The notes: a model not told the origin generated them from the sequence alone. A stretch of DNA of 64,000 bases from Flammeovirgaceae bacterium (GCA_016712035.1 JADJRT010000003.1:87001-151000); one strand, 5' to 3'; positions 1 through 10,359 are shown, counted from the stretch's first letter. Numbers and translations are program-made.

Positions 1-462
1 AGTCAGCCGAAGTACTCCTCGCGGGCTAATGTCCTCGTCTTCTTCGTGTACGTTGGTATAGGAATGATGGAGCACGTTATGCTGAATTTTCCAATTAAAC
101 GCGTTTGCACCGATCAAATTCATGGAATAGCCAACAAGCGTATTTACCCACTTTTTATTTGAATAAGCGCCATGATTAGCATCATGCATAACGGATAATC
201 CTATACCAGCTAAGCCCAACCCCATAATAATAACAGAAAGCAATAACCAACCCGTACCCGAAACAACACCCCCCAGAATAAGGCCATAGGGTATAAAATA
301 AGCGCCAAACATGATAAATGTCTTGATTATCATTTCTAAATCGGCATGCCGGTTTAGTCCATTTGTCTTGAAATAATCGGCAACCCGCTTATTTAAGGTA
401 GCCGTAAACTCTCGTTGAGAAGTGGCGAAGGTTAGTGGTTTTTGGCTTGTGAGAACTGACAT
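1..462 (-). CDS. Fatty acid desaturase, partial (C-terminus outside window)
   Basis: Membrane di-iron desaturase that would introduce a double bond into acyl chains. Reading down from an ATG at 462 gives 154 codons with no stop before the window edge. Seen: a hydrophobic segment around residues 48-85, histidine box HDANHG after it, and a second box HNVLHH with SYTNVHEED further on. These are the first two His clusters of the FA_desaturase (DesA/DesB, acyl-CoA desaturase) family. The third HxxHH box should lie outside the window. Substrate position (delta-9 or other) cannot be told. The leader upstream is about 165 bases from a TACTTTTG box. Confidence 0.9.
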   Translation of the reverse strand, partial: MSVLTSQKPLTFATSQREFTATLNKRVADYFKTNGLNRHADLEMIIKTFIMFGAYFIPYGLILGGVVSGTGWLLLSVIIMGLGLAGIGLSVMHDANHGAYSNKKWVNTLVGYSMNLIGANAFNWKIQHNVLHHSYTNVHEEDEDISPRGVLRLT

Positions 463-633
463 AAGAGGTTAATTGCATGAAAACCGCTGTGAGATTTTCT
501 CACCAGCCCGTTATATTAATATTAGCCGAATGGGTGCGGATTTCGCCAGCGCCCTTCAATTGAAAATCAAGTAGTAGGTAACGATCTTAATCAAAGATGG
601 ATAGCCTGCAGCACGATTCAAATAATTGATTGG

Positions 634-641
634 CAAAAGTA
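634..641 (-). promoter_or_regulatory. Candidate -7 box (TACTTTTG) for the desaturase
   Basis: On the minus strand TACTTTTG fits the Bacteroidota -7 consensus TAnnTTTG. No clear -33 TTG is seen about 20 bases upstream, so this is a tentative call. It would give a leader of roughly 165 bases before the desaturase ATG. Confidence 0.3.
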
Positions 642-820
642 CAAAAATTTGATGAGATGTTTTTCCCTGCTTTGCAGGTTTTGACCATATATTAAGGAGT
701 GGACGGATCAGCATAAGAAGTAACCATTCCATCAAAAATGGATGGATTTTGAATGAAAATGAGCCCGATTGTCACCTTAAGCATAAAAAAGGCAAGCTAT
801 GCGTTCTATTAATTGCTTTT

Positions 821-884
821 TTGTGACCTCGGCAGGAATCCCTGCCTGACTGCGTCACGCAGGCAGGGAACCTGCATCTTTCAG
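821..884 (-). repeat. Duplicated 3' part of tRNA-Arg, split by a 27-base palindrome
   Basis: Positions 821-840 are identical to 1112-1131 (end of the tRNA-Arg gene and first flank), and 868-884 match 1132-1147 with one extra T. Between the two halves sits a 27-base insert (841-867) that is an imperfect palindrome: 8-base arms CCTGCCTG and CAGGCAGG around a CTGCG/CGCAG core. The insert lies exactly in what would be the T-loop of the tRNA copy. The segment also supplies the last codons and stop of the GIY-YIG frame. It looks like a target-site duplication or integration scar later hit by a REP-like element. Confidence 0.75.
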
Positions 885-1097
885 TCTCGTACGAAGAAAT
901 TTCTTACCAGCGTGACTCTTAAAATACTTTTCACGATTACGTGCATTGGCATAGTCAGGCAAATACTCCGTGTAAACAACACGCCACGGCATAAAAGCTT
1001 TTGTATACCTGTTCTTGCCCAAATTATGTTCTTTTATTCTGCGGTTGAGATTGTTAGTAATTCCAACGTAAAGTTCTTTATTCTCAGAATAAGACAA
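855..1097 (-). CDS. GIY-YIG nuclease-domain protein, N-terminally truncated
   Basis: An 80-codon frame starting at a TTG. It matches small stand-alone GIY-YIG (UvrC N-terminal-like, endo/excinuclease superfamily) proteins from the second motif on: ELYVGITNNLNRRIKEH, then HNLGKNRYTKAFMPWRVVYTE and the NAREREK-like run NARNREKYFKSH. The first half of the signature, usually a YVYIL-type strand just after the start, is missing. An ATG at about 1103 begins as the family does (MY) but goes out of frame, as if about 10 bases were lost. The C-terminus is encoded by the duplicated tRNA piece at 868-884. Sits 17 bases after tRNA-Arg. Probably an inactive remnant. Confidence 0.75.
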   Translation of the reverse strand: MSYSENKELYVGITNNLNRRIKEHNLGKNRYTKAFMPWRVVYTEYLPDYANARNREKYFKSHAGKKFLRTRLKDAGSLPA

Positions 1098-1114
1098 TAC
1101 ATATTATGCAATTG

Positions 1115-1186
1115 TGACCTCGGCAGGAATCGAACCTGCATCTTCAGAATCGGAATCTGAAATACTATCCATTGTACTACGAAGCC
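1115..1186 (-). tRNA. tRNA-Arg (anticodon CCG)
   Basis: A 72-base cloverleaf on the minus strand. The acceptor stem GGCTTCG pairs with CGAGGTC using two G-U pairs, with discriminator A. The anticodon stem TCAGA/TCTGA encloses loop TTCCGAT, giving anticodon CCG. The T-arm GCAGG-TTCGATT-CCTGC is canonical. CCA is not encoded. The 3' 36 bases of this region recur at 821-884. A TACCTTTG box 44 bases upstream is a likely promoter. Confidence 0.92.
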
Positions 1187-1229
1187 TAATCCACCTGAAA
1201 CACTATAATATATATAGTCAGAATCGGGG

Positions 1230-1237
1230 CAAAGGTA
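1230..1237 (-). promoter_or_regulatory. Candidate -7 box (TACCTTTG) for tRNA-Arg
   Basis: TACCTTTG on the minus strand fits TAnnTTTG and lies about 44 bases upstream of the tRNA 5' end, a normal distance for a short pre-tRNA leader. No strong -33 TTG is present at the usual 19-20 base spacing. Confidence 0.45.
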
Positions 1238-1310
1238 ATGAATGGCTACAATCTGCGAAAACTATTAATAATGTAGATGGAATAAGCTAAGTACCGACTC
1301 ACCTGAACAC

Positions 1311-2738
1311 TTATTGCCAAACATAGGTACATACTGCCCCTGCGGCCAGGCTGGTGCGTCCCGCCCGCTCCTTATATTTAATAGAGAAGGACTTTGGTAA
1401 GTCATTATCGTTTACAACAATCAACACCTTTTTACCCGCAGGCGTGAGAAAGGCGACATTAAATAGATTGTCAGTATGATTAGATGCAATTCGTACAGAG
1501 CCGGGTGGCACAAATTTAGAAGCATGGGCAATGATGTAATAGGAAACATTTCGCCTCACTGAATCTCCGAGGGTTAAAGCGCCCTGACATAAATCGCAAC
1601 CACCATAATGTGTATGAGGTTCAAAATTCTCATCTGCAGCCAGGTTCCACTCCAACACGGTGCGACTCCAGTTTCGCGTGGCACCTACAATCAGATTCTT
1701 AACGTGCCAACGCAAGTCGCCACTAAACTCTCCCTTACCGGATGTCCACTGTTCAGTAAAATATAAATTCTTATCAGGATGGGCTTTGTGTACAGTGCTG
1801 AGGGCCTCGATCTCGCCCAGGTACATATGAAAGGCCGATCCATCTACATATTGCTTTGTTTCCGGATCGTTGAGTATTGAAATTGGATATTCGGGATGAT
1901 CACAATTGTGATCGAACAGAATAATTTTTGTTCGAAACTCTGCACGCTTAAAAGCGGGGCCTAAATAATTCTTAATAAATTCGTTTTGCTCTGCTGCCGT
2001 CATGACCAGGCTTGGTGTATTGTTAGGGTTTTCAGGCTCATTTTGAATTGTTATCGCATCAATCATAATTCCCTCCGCTGCCATCGCGTTGAGATATTTT
2101 ACAAAATAGTTGGCGTATGAACCATAATACCGGAGATTGAGGCTTCCTCCTTTTACATGATGATTCGTTTTCATCCAGGTGGGTGGCGACCAGGGGCTAC
2201 CTAAAATTTTAATATCAGGATTAATCGAGATTATTTCTTTTAATATCGGAATGAGATAAAGCGTGTCATAAGACAAATTGAATTTAGTAAGCAATGAATC
2301 GGTTTTTCCGGTTGGCAGATCATCATAAGAAAAAACAGATTCGTCCAGATCGGAGGCGCCAATACTCACACGCAAATAACTCACCCCTATCCCCTTTTCA
2401 TCATTCAAAAAAAGCTCACGCAGGAAGGCTGTGCGTTCATTATCGTTCAGTTTAGTGGATAAAAGCATAGCACTACCACCCGTTAAGGTATATCCAAAAC
2501 CATCGATGGTTTGGTATATAATCGTACTATCGATGTTAATGGAGGAATCTTTCGCGTCAATGTTGCCAAAAATCAAATCACTGGAAGGTGCAAGCAGTTG
2601 CGATTGATCTGCGCTTGTTGTCCACGAATAGATGGTCGTTGTATTTATCGTAGACTTGCTCTTGGGTACACACTGACAGAATAAAAACGAAAAAATTGTC
2701 AGTGCAAAAGCAGATTGAATGATGTTCCTCCTTTTCAT
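1311..2738 (-). CDS. GH30-family glycoside hydrolase (glucosylceramidase-like), exported
   Basis: Secreted retaining beta-glycosidase of family GH30, likely acting on beta-glucan or related polysaccharide. The ATG at 2738 (three codons after a nearby ATG) starts a positively charged, hydrophobic signal sequence ending in FCQC, possibly a lipoprotein site. From residue 80 (numbered from the upstream ATG) the GH30 landmarks appear in order: TIDGFGYTLTGGSA, SPWSPPTWMKTN near 185, acid/base Glu237 in IQNEPEN, and nucleophile Glu332 in YFTEQW. A short beta-domain follows to the end. About 475 residues is normal for the family. It stands alone with no sugar-uptake genes beside it, so substrate is not predicted. 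Confidence 0.9.
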   Translation of the reverse strand: MKRRNIIQSAFALTIFSFLFCQCVPKSKSTINTTTIYSWTTSADQSQLLAPSSDLIFGNIDAKDSSINIDSTIIYQTIDGFGYTLTGGSAMLLSTKLNDNERTAFLRELFLNDEKGIGVSYLRVSIGASDLDESVFSYDDLPTGKTDSLLTKFNLSYDTLYLIPILKEIISINPDIKILGSPWSPPTWMKTNHHVKGGSLNLRYYGSYANYFVKYLNAMAAEGIMIDAITIQNEPENPNNTPSLVMTAAEQNEFIKNYLGPAFKRAEFRTKIILFDHNCDHPEYPISILNDPETKQYVDGSAFHMYLGEIEALSTVHKAHPDKNLYFTEQWTSGKGEFSGDLRWHVKNLIVGATRNWSRTVLEWNLAADENFEPHTHYGGCDLCQGALTLGDSVRRNVSYYIIAHASKFVPPGSVRIASNHTDNLFNVAFLTPAGKKVLIVVNDNDLPKSFSIKYKERAGRTSLAAGAVCTYVWQ

Positions 2739-3011
2739 CGTTACCAAAGATAAAGAAAACAGGCTAATGAATTAATGTGATTCCCCTAGAGCTGTGGATA
2801 TTATTTTCATTGATGCCTGATAAACTGAAAAAGCAAAATTTTATTCATACGCAATAAAAAATTATGATGTTACTCGTTCATAAATCATATTTCATGCTTC
2901 ATCGTATATACATCACTAACTTGATCATCGCAACTCTTTTGTCATAAAATTTGCATGTAATGAAGTTAACACTTACATTTAACCCATGTTTCACTTAAAC
3001 AATTAAATGCT

Positions 3012-3116
3012 ATGGCAAAAAAAGCAAAGAAAGCCGCTAAGAAAAAGGTTGCTAAAAAAGCAGCTAAGAAGAAAGTAGCTAAGAAAGCAAAGAAGGCTGC
3101 TAAGAAGAAGAAGTAA
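3012..3116 (+). CDS. Histone H1-like Lys/Ala-rich micro-protein (34 aa)
   Basis: An ATG at 3012 opens a 34-codon frame made only of Met, Ala, Lys and Val: MAKKAKKAAKKK, VAKKAAKKK, VAKKAKKAAKKKK. This is the repeated AAKK/VAKK pattern of histone H1 C-terminal tails and bacterial Hc1/BpH1-like DNA-binding proteins. With 22 lysines it is extremely basic and should bind nucleic acid in the cytoplasm. Different codons are used for repeated residues (GCA, GCC, GCT; AAA, AAG), so this is not a simple DNA repeat. A strong terminator follows 18 bases after the stop, so it is a monocistronic unit. Too short for usual gene callers. Confidence 0.8.
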   Translation: MAKKAKKAAKKKVAKKAAKKKVAKKAKKAAKKKK

Positions 3117-3134
3117 TGAACTTTATGTTCAGAG

Positions 3135-3168
3135 AAAGGTTGACAGCAATGTCAACCTTTTTTATTTT
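3135..3168 (+). terminator. Rho-independent terminator after the H1-like gene
   Basis: A perfect 10-bp stem AAAGGTTGAC / GTCAACCTTT with a 6-base loop, followed by TTTATTTT. It is the best intrinsic terminator in this part of the window. Confidence 0.85.
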
Positions 3169-3245
3169 ATAGATATCTGTATATTATTGCTTACTGGCAC
3201 AAGCAATAAATAATGAACTGATCTGTTCGTATTTTGATCCGTAAC

Positions 3246-6200
3246 ATGCGCACACGGACTATTTTTTTACGAGCTTCCAAACTCCTGAGCAAAATAATAC
3301 TTGGGTTTCTCCTGGTGATCGTTGTCGCTGTTGCTTTCATCCATCTACCTCCCGTACAAAGAAAGATAACCGTTGCATTGGCTAACTACTTGTCTTCCAA
3401 AACGGAGACCCGGATAGACATTCAAAGCATTGAATTTTCTTTACTGGGTAAAGTAAGTGTTGAAGATATAACCGTATGGGATCCTGACCACACAAAGATT
3501 TTTCAGCCGCAAAAATTGAGGTCACATCCGCGCTATCCGATTTGATTAAGCGCAACCTCATTTTCGATAAGGTGGATATTGCGGATGCGGACTTTCATCT
3601 GATTCAACAGGAGGACGGATTAAATATTCAATTTATACTCGATGCCTTCCAATCTGGTGAGGCTCCCTCTGCAAAATCAAATGCGGTAACGATTCTATTC
3701 AAAAGCATTCAATTGGATAGCCTCCATTTTAAGTTTACTTCCATAAAAAATGGAACAGACATTGATGTTAATGTAGGAAGGCTAGATGGTAAGGAAGCTG
3801 AATTTATCACCAGCTCCAATAAGATTATAGCCCATAGTATTTATCTCAGCAAGGCTGAATTAATTGTATTTCAATCTGAAAATCCAGAAAATAGTGCAAA
3901 TATCCCTGCCCCAACGAAAGCCAATGTGTTTAACCTCGATGTAGATCTGGGTATTGCTCTTGATGTCGCGAATCTAAACGTAGAGAATAGCAATTTTTCT
4001 CTTCACAACAACCGGATAACAACTACCCAAAAATTCGATCCTACGCACATTCAACTTCAGGATATTCAAATCAACCTCACAGATATTCTGGTTAATGAAG
4101 ACACCCTTAACGGAGATTTACTTTCACTCTCGGCACAGATGCCCAGCTTTAAATTGAATGAGGGTCGATTTGCGTTGCAATGGAACCGACAGCAATTCGC
4201 ATTTACCAACCTTCATCTGGCATCCAATACCAATCAACTCGATGCAGACCTCAAAGTCTATACGTTAAATTCGAATGAAGACTCTGATTTGGACAATCTT
4301 GAGCTTAACGTTCTTGGCAAAATTGAACCAGCAGCACTTGCCTACTTCTTTAGTGATTCTTTATTGGAACAATTTAAACATTGGAAACTAACAGAAGTAA
4401 AACTGGAAGGCAACTACAACCAGGGACAAGGGTTAATAAAAACCTTGTATGTAAAAACAGCAAATAGCTATTTACAGGTTGATGGAAAAATAGCGGATGC
4501 TTGGGATCATGAAAAGATAAACTGGGAGGACATTGCGATTAATGCAAAAATAGGCTCCGACTTTAAAGAAATAATAACTCCGTTTGCTGGAAGTTTTAAT
4601 ATACCTGACGGAATAACAATACGCGCACTAAGTTCTGGAAATCCAAAAAGAATACTTGCAAAGGGAAGCATTGATACGATTTGGGGCAGTGCACAATTCG
4701 ATGGTCTCACAATGTTGCAAACTGGTAATACCGGGCTCGATGTAAAAGTAATCGGTGAAAAAGTTGACATTGGAAAATGGGTTGATGTACCCGCGTTGGG
4801 GCCTGCTGCATTTTCTTTAGTAGCGAAAGGTAATCTAGGTACCGATCAGAATCTCGAAATCAACGGGACGATCCCCCATATGGAAGTTCTTGATCAATCT
4901 ATTTCCAACATTGCTATTAAAAGCCTGACGAGAAAAGATAACACCATCATCGAGGTCGCCATCGATGATCCAGCCTATCGTTCAGAGATCCATTCAGAAA
5001 TTTTATTCTCTGAATCCCTGACGATAATCACCACAATGAAACTTGATGAGTTTAAGGTTGGAGCTCTATTGGATGAGGACAGTACCCTATCTATTACAGG
5101 CGATTTTAAATCCAAATTAACGATCGATGAGGCTTCTCTTGGAGGATCGGTTGAAGGGAAAAGTATTTTACTTCAAAATCATTCCACTAAATATTTACTC
5201 GATACCATGGCCTTCCGTGCGATGATGTCGCTAACGGGCAGTGAACTTGAATATTATGCCGATAATGAAAAAGGCAACTTAGTCTCAAACTTCGACATCC
5301 GGGATTCACAGGATATTATCCAGAAATGGATCAGTACTGTTTTACAACAACTGATAAGATTGCAAGCCTCTCGGCAGGCAGAACTATTTATTTTAACCTC
5401 GAAGCGGAAAACGCCAGTCTCTTTCAATTATTAGGAATCGATGTTGATAATGTTTCAAACTTACGTTTAACCGGAAAATTCGATGAGCAAAACAAGAGAT
5501 CCTCGCTTCCAGGCTACCTCAGGAAAATTTAAAGGATATGGTATTTCTTTAGATACACTACATGCCATTCAGGACAGCCTAAGTACCCGCATAATCGTTG
5601 CCAACTTACATTACGATTCTATCGCGTTAGGTAATGTCAATCTGGCTATGCTGACGAAAGGTGAAATCATACAAGCTAACCTGATATTGGCGAATGATTC
5701 ACTTACCCTGCTCGGTTTAGATACCCGCATTCTTCCTACCGATAGCGGAGCTTTGATTTATCCTAATAAGCTACTGTTTCTCGATAACGAATATTTTGTT
5801 GATTCAAATAATCCGGTGTCGATAAAAAACAGTGATTTAGCGTTCAATCATTTTTTGATTTCCCGATCTGATATGGAAATTAAAATGGATGGAGATTTAG
5901 ATACCTTCGATATATCCCTTAAAAACGTAAACCTTACTCCCCTGAACTATCTGCTTGCCGGAGATACAACGATCATTAACAAAGGACTGCTCACTGGTTC
6001 CGTTTCTTACGCTGGTAGCAAGGAACTTAATTTGAAAGCGGTTGTGGATAGTCTTATTCTTTATAATTTAAAACCGGTAACCATTACTGCAAACGCGACA
6101 AGTGACGGAACATTGGTTCCGTTTGGATTTATGCTGACGAATGAATCCAATAAGATTGACTTGAAAGGGCAATACTCCCCAACCCATGATGAGGTTGATG

Positions 6201-7848
6201 CCTCTTTGAAACTCGATGTTAACAACCTGGAAATATTTTCATTTCTGGTCTCTGAAATCATAGACGATATGAAGGGAAACCTCCGCGGGGAAGCAAGGAT
6301 TCGGGGGTCATTAAAGAAACCCTCTGTAAAAGGATATCTGCAATTTCAGAATGTAGGCGTGACAACGGTCAACCCCACCGTTACTTTTAAAATACCGGAC
6401 GATCGGATTTCGATCGATGATTCAGTTATACACTTTAACAATTTTACTCTCTTCGATGAAGCCAATAATCCACTGCAAATTAATGGAAGTCTTGATTACC
6501 AATCCCTTTCCTATAACCTGCAATTAAATGCAAAAGATTATGCGCTCATAAACACCCCAGAATCCGCAACGGGCGACTTCAAAGGTCAACTGGTTATTGA
6601 TAGCGATATAAAAATAAATGGAAGAAAGACAGATGCTTCCGTTGATGCGAAACTTACGGTTAAAGATGCCACGAAGCTTACTTTCGTGACTCAGCAGGAA
6701 GACATTAAACTTCTTAAAGCTGAGGGAATTGTTGAATTTGTTGACCCAACAATAGTATTGGATTCAGTAACCCTGGATCAACCGGTTACGCTGTATGATT
6801 CATTACTCGCTAGCCTTCCGAATTTCAATCTTACTTCAACGGTACAGATAGAGAAAAATGCCATGCTCCGGATTGCGATTGATGAAGAGTCTGGGGATTA
6901 CATAGAGACTTCCGGAGCAGGTGCCCTGGAATTGGGTTACGACCGTACCGGAAATCTTAAGCTTATTGGAAACTATACCGTCACTAAGGGAATTTATAGT
7001 TTGTCATTTTATAATCTGGTAAAAAGAATTTCACACTCCTTAATGGCTCCACCATCAACTGGAATGGCTCCCCGAAAAACGGAGACCTAAATATAAAAGC
7101 TGTGCATGTCGTAGAATCCAATTCCATCGGGTTGATTGGCCATGAAATTGGCGAAAATGAAAAATCAGTTTATGAAAGAGCCCTTGACTATGAAGTAGGA
7201 ATCAACATCAACGGAACCATCGAGAAACCTGTCATATCATTTTCGCTAGATCTTCCGCAAAAAGAGAAGGTGAGCTATCCGGTATTGGCTAATAAGCTAG
7301 ATCGTTTACGACAACCCGAATATGCGTCCGAATTAAATAAACAGGTTTTCGGACTATTGGTGCTTGGCGGGTTCTTGCCAGAATCCAGTGGCTCGGATAT
7401 CAATTCCAACACGATTGCTACAACGGCCTTGTATAATAGTGTTAACAGTTTACTGGCCAGCCAACTTAATCGATTTGCCAGCCAGTATATTAAAAATGTA
7501 AACATTGATGTCGGAATACAATCATACAGTGATTATACCACACCGGGTGGCAAGACTCAAACGGCTATGGATTTCCGGGTCTCCAAGTCGATCATGAATG
7601 ATCGGTTGTCCTTCGAAGTGGGTGGAGATTTTAATCTCAATCAGGATCAATCGGGTAGCAACACGGGCAAAAATTACCGGGGTGATTTTGCTATTATTTA
7701 TACTCTCACCGGCAAAGGAGATAAGCAGCTGAAATTATTCAACAATCAAACGTATGATATTATCTACCAGGAAATCCGAAACACCGGCATATCCCTGGTA
7801 TTCATTCGTGAATTTGCACACAAAAGCAACAAGAATAAACACAAATGA
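3246..7848 (+). pseudogene. tamB: TamB-like translocation/assembly module protein (DUF490), frameshifted
   Basis: Large inner-membrane-anchored periplasmic beta-helical protein that works with a BamA-family partner in outer-membrane transport. Reconstructed length is about 1530 residues. An ATG at 3246 is preferred over the TTG upstream. The N-terminus has one membrane helix (LGFLLVIVVAVAFIHL). AsmA/TamB-type beta repeats follow, and the conserved DUF490 C-terminus lies in 7102-7848. The frame is broken at four or more points. T5 at 3499-3503 should be T6, and A5 at 7021-7025 should be A6. Two more shifts lie near 5335-5350 and 5485-5500. Each shift rejoins a good frame at once, so sequence error is more likely than decay. 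The stop overlaps the next start (ATGA at 7845). Confidence 0.85.
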
Positions 7849-10075
7849 GTCAATCATCTATATATAGATTCATCTTGGTTTTTGTGCTGGCGTTAGCGGG
7901 CTGCACGGGCATGAAGCAAATATCGTCTGAGAATCCTCTTTACACCGGGTACAAAATAAAAGTAATTGCAAAGGGCGATGAAAAAATAAAATTAATGCCT
8001 GTTATAAATGATGTACTAAAGCCAGCGCCTAATAATAAATTTTTGTGGATGCGACCCGCACTGGCCCTTAACAACACTATTTCTGAATCCGTTAAAAAGA
8101 AAAAGTTCTGGAAGAATAAAATTTCAGATCCTATTCTACTTTCTCAAACTCATCCCCAGCAGGTTAGTTCTGCTATTCAAAACAGAGTTTTTCATAATGG
8201 CTATTTCCATAATACCGTAGCGTTCGATACGATTTATCATGGTCAACGCAAGATAAAATATAGATATACAATCTCACTGGGTGAACCCTACCGGTTTGAG
8301 TCCATTATCTTTCCAAAACCTCAAGATGATCTCACAAAAAAAATAAGTGACACCCGGCAAGAATCGCTTTTGAAAAAAGGTGATATCTATACGTTAGCCG
8401 GAATAAAGAATGAGCGAAGCCGAATTGATCTCAACCTGAAAGAAAACGGATACATTTATTTTAATCCTGAATTTATTACCCTTAAAGCCGATACGATAAC
8501 GGGTGACCATCGTGTAAATGCTGAAATAACTATCAAACCGGAAACGCCACCGGAATCCAGAAAGGCCTATACGATCCGAAAGGTTTTCATTCATGACGAT
8601 TTAATACTTGATAACGTGCCTGTCGATACGCTTCAATTCGACAATTACTACTTGATCTCACAAAATAAAACGCTTCGATTTGATGTACTTAAACAAGGAA
8701 TTTTTCTGAAGCCTGGTGAAGGTTTTGCTCAATCAAATTACATGCACACGATTCGGTATATGAATTCGCTTCCCATTTTAAGAAATGCGAACATAAAATT
8801 TTTACCACAGGAAAATACCAATGAACTAGATGCCGTCCTCAACCTGGCTCAGCGAAAGCGCTACGCGTATACGGCCGAATTTAATGCCATCTATCGGTCG
8901 ACAAATTATTTTGGCCCGGGTGTAATTTTCAGCTACACAGATCGAAACCGAAATAAAGCTGCCGAAATGTTTAAAATAAATTTACGGGGGCGAGTTGAGT
9001 TGCAAATTGTAGATAAAGAAGTTAATCCTGCGTATGAATTAGGTCTGGAGGCCACCTACACGTTGCCGAGGCTCTATCCCGGATTCCTTTCTAAATCAGA
9101 TAAAAAGAATCTACTGAAAACAAATATCTCGGCTGGTTATAACTTGTTTAATCGATTGGATCTTTATCGGCTGAATTCTACGTATACAAACTTTGGATAC
9201 CGATGGAGCAAAAAAGAGCGCATCACTCATTCCTTTAATCCAGTTGAAATTGTTTTTACCAAAATTCCCGAAGATTCCCAATCGGATGAGTTCAAGGAAT
9301 ATTTACTGGAAAACCCAGGGGTGCAGCGCAGCTTCGATGAACAATTTATTGTGGGCATGGGGTATGAGTTTACTTTTCAATCCGGGGCTAACCGTTCCAA
9401 TGAATTTTTCTTTAGAGGTGGAATTGACATGGCGGGAAATATTATGAATGGTTTATTTTCGGCATCGAACGCATCCAAAGATTCACTTGGAAGATATACA
9501 TTGTTGGGCGTTCCTTTTTCGCAATATATACGACCTCGGGTCGACCTCACGTACAACTTCAAATTAAGTCAGCAATCAAAATTAGTAACCCGGTTTAGTG
9601 CAGGGGTTGGGTTACCGATTGGCAATTCAGATGTTATACCCTACATAAAACAATTTTATGTAGGGGGCACCAATAGTTTACGCTCCTTTATTGCAAGATC
9701 GGTAGGACCGGGCAGTGAGATACCGCCTGAAGGATACAATGACTTAACGGCGACATCCGATTAGAAGGTAATCTGGAATACAGGTTTGATGTGTATGGTA
9801 ATCTGAAAGGGGCTCTGTTTGTAGATGCAGGAAATATCTGGCTAACCAAAGAAGACCCATCAAGACCGAACGGAACATTTCGCTTTAACACATTTGTTAA
9901 GCAGATAGCGATTAGTTCGGGCTGGGGCATGCGCTGGGATTTTAGTTTTATTGTTGCCCGACTTGACTTTGCGTACACCTTGCGAACACCATACTTGCCT
10001 GCCGGAGAAAGATGGACCACCGATATTAATTTCTGGAATCCTGCTATTAATATAGCTATTGGCTATCCGTTTTAA
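7845..10075 (+). pseudogene. tamA: TamA/BamA-family outer-membrane protein (POTRA + Omp85 barrel), frameshifted
   Basis: Outer-membrane Omp85-family barrel, the expected partner of the TamB-like product before it. The N-terminus has a lipoprotein signal ending LALAGC. POTRA-like repeats occupy roughly residues 45-340 and the Bac_surface_Ag barrel follows. Near the end QFYVGGTNSLRSF is the conserved barrel motif, and the protein closes with a terminal strand ending GYPF. The first frame stops at 9764. The remaining about 110 codons continue in another frame to 10075. Restoring one G in GG at 9749-9750 gives TGDIRLEGNLEYRF, a good Omp85 strand. The 4-base overlap with tamB suggests translational coupling. 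Confidence 0.87.
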
Positions 10076-10307
10076 TTTTGATCAGATCATAACTCATAAT
10101 TATTGCCCTATGAGTTGAAGAAAAAATATCCCGGTCGCGTTTTATATATTTGATCAGATTTAGAAGTTTTTATTTACTAATCACAGGAAATAACAACAAT
10201 TGTAAATATTCGGATGTTAGCGGGCATTGCAGAGCGACACCCAAACAGACCGACATCCCCTTCTTCTTTTCAGTAATAATTTTTAAAGAAAGGGACAAAT
10301 AAATTTG
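10076..10307. other. Intergenic region with the left cassette boundary
   Basis: No gene seen. TTTGATCAGAT occurs twice (about 10077 and 10150). ACTCATA and TATGAGT form a 7-bp dyad just after the TamA stop, without a clear U-tract. GTTAGCGGG at 10216-10224 is the left partner of an inverted repeat whose other copy directly follows the RibD-like gene. Confidence 0.5.
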
Positions 10308-10308
10308 C

Positions 10309-10351
10309 GCAAGTAAAAGCTTGCTCATAATTTCGCAAGAAATTACTTGCG
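10309..10351 (+). promoter_or_regulatory. Twin dyad operator for the ArsR-type regulator
   Basis: Two dyads of the same design precede the ArsR ATG at 10360: GCAAG-N6-CTTGC at 10309-10324 and CGCAAG-N6-CTTGCG at 10334-10351, with centres 26 bp apart. The outer parts also form CGCAAGTAA/TTACTTGCG. Winged-helix ArsR repressors usually bind such dyads over their own promoter, so autoregulation is likely. Confidence 0.6.
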
Positions 10352-10359
10352 TATAGAAT

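Noticed and set aside
813..1160. A 115-codon plus-strand frame over the tRNA and GIY-YIG gene
   Set aside because: It is antisense to the tRNA-Arg and GIY-YIG frame, and its residues come from tRNA repeats; no family match.
10082..10113. ACTCATA/TATGAGT dyad after the TamA-like gene as a terminator
   Set aside because: Seven base pairs only and no U-tract follows.
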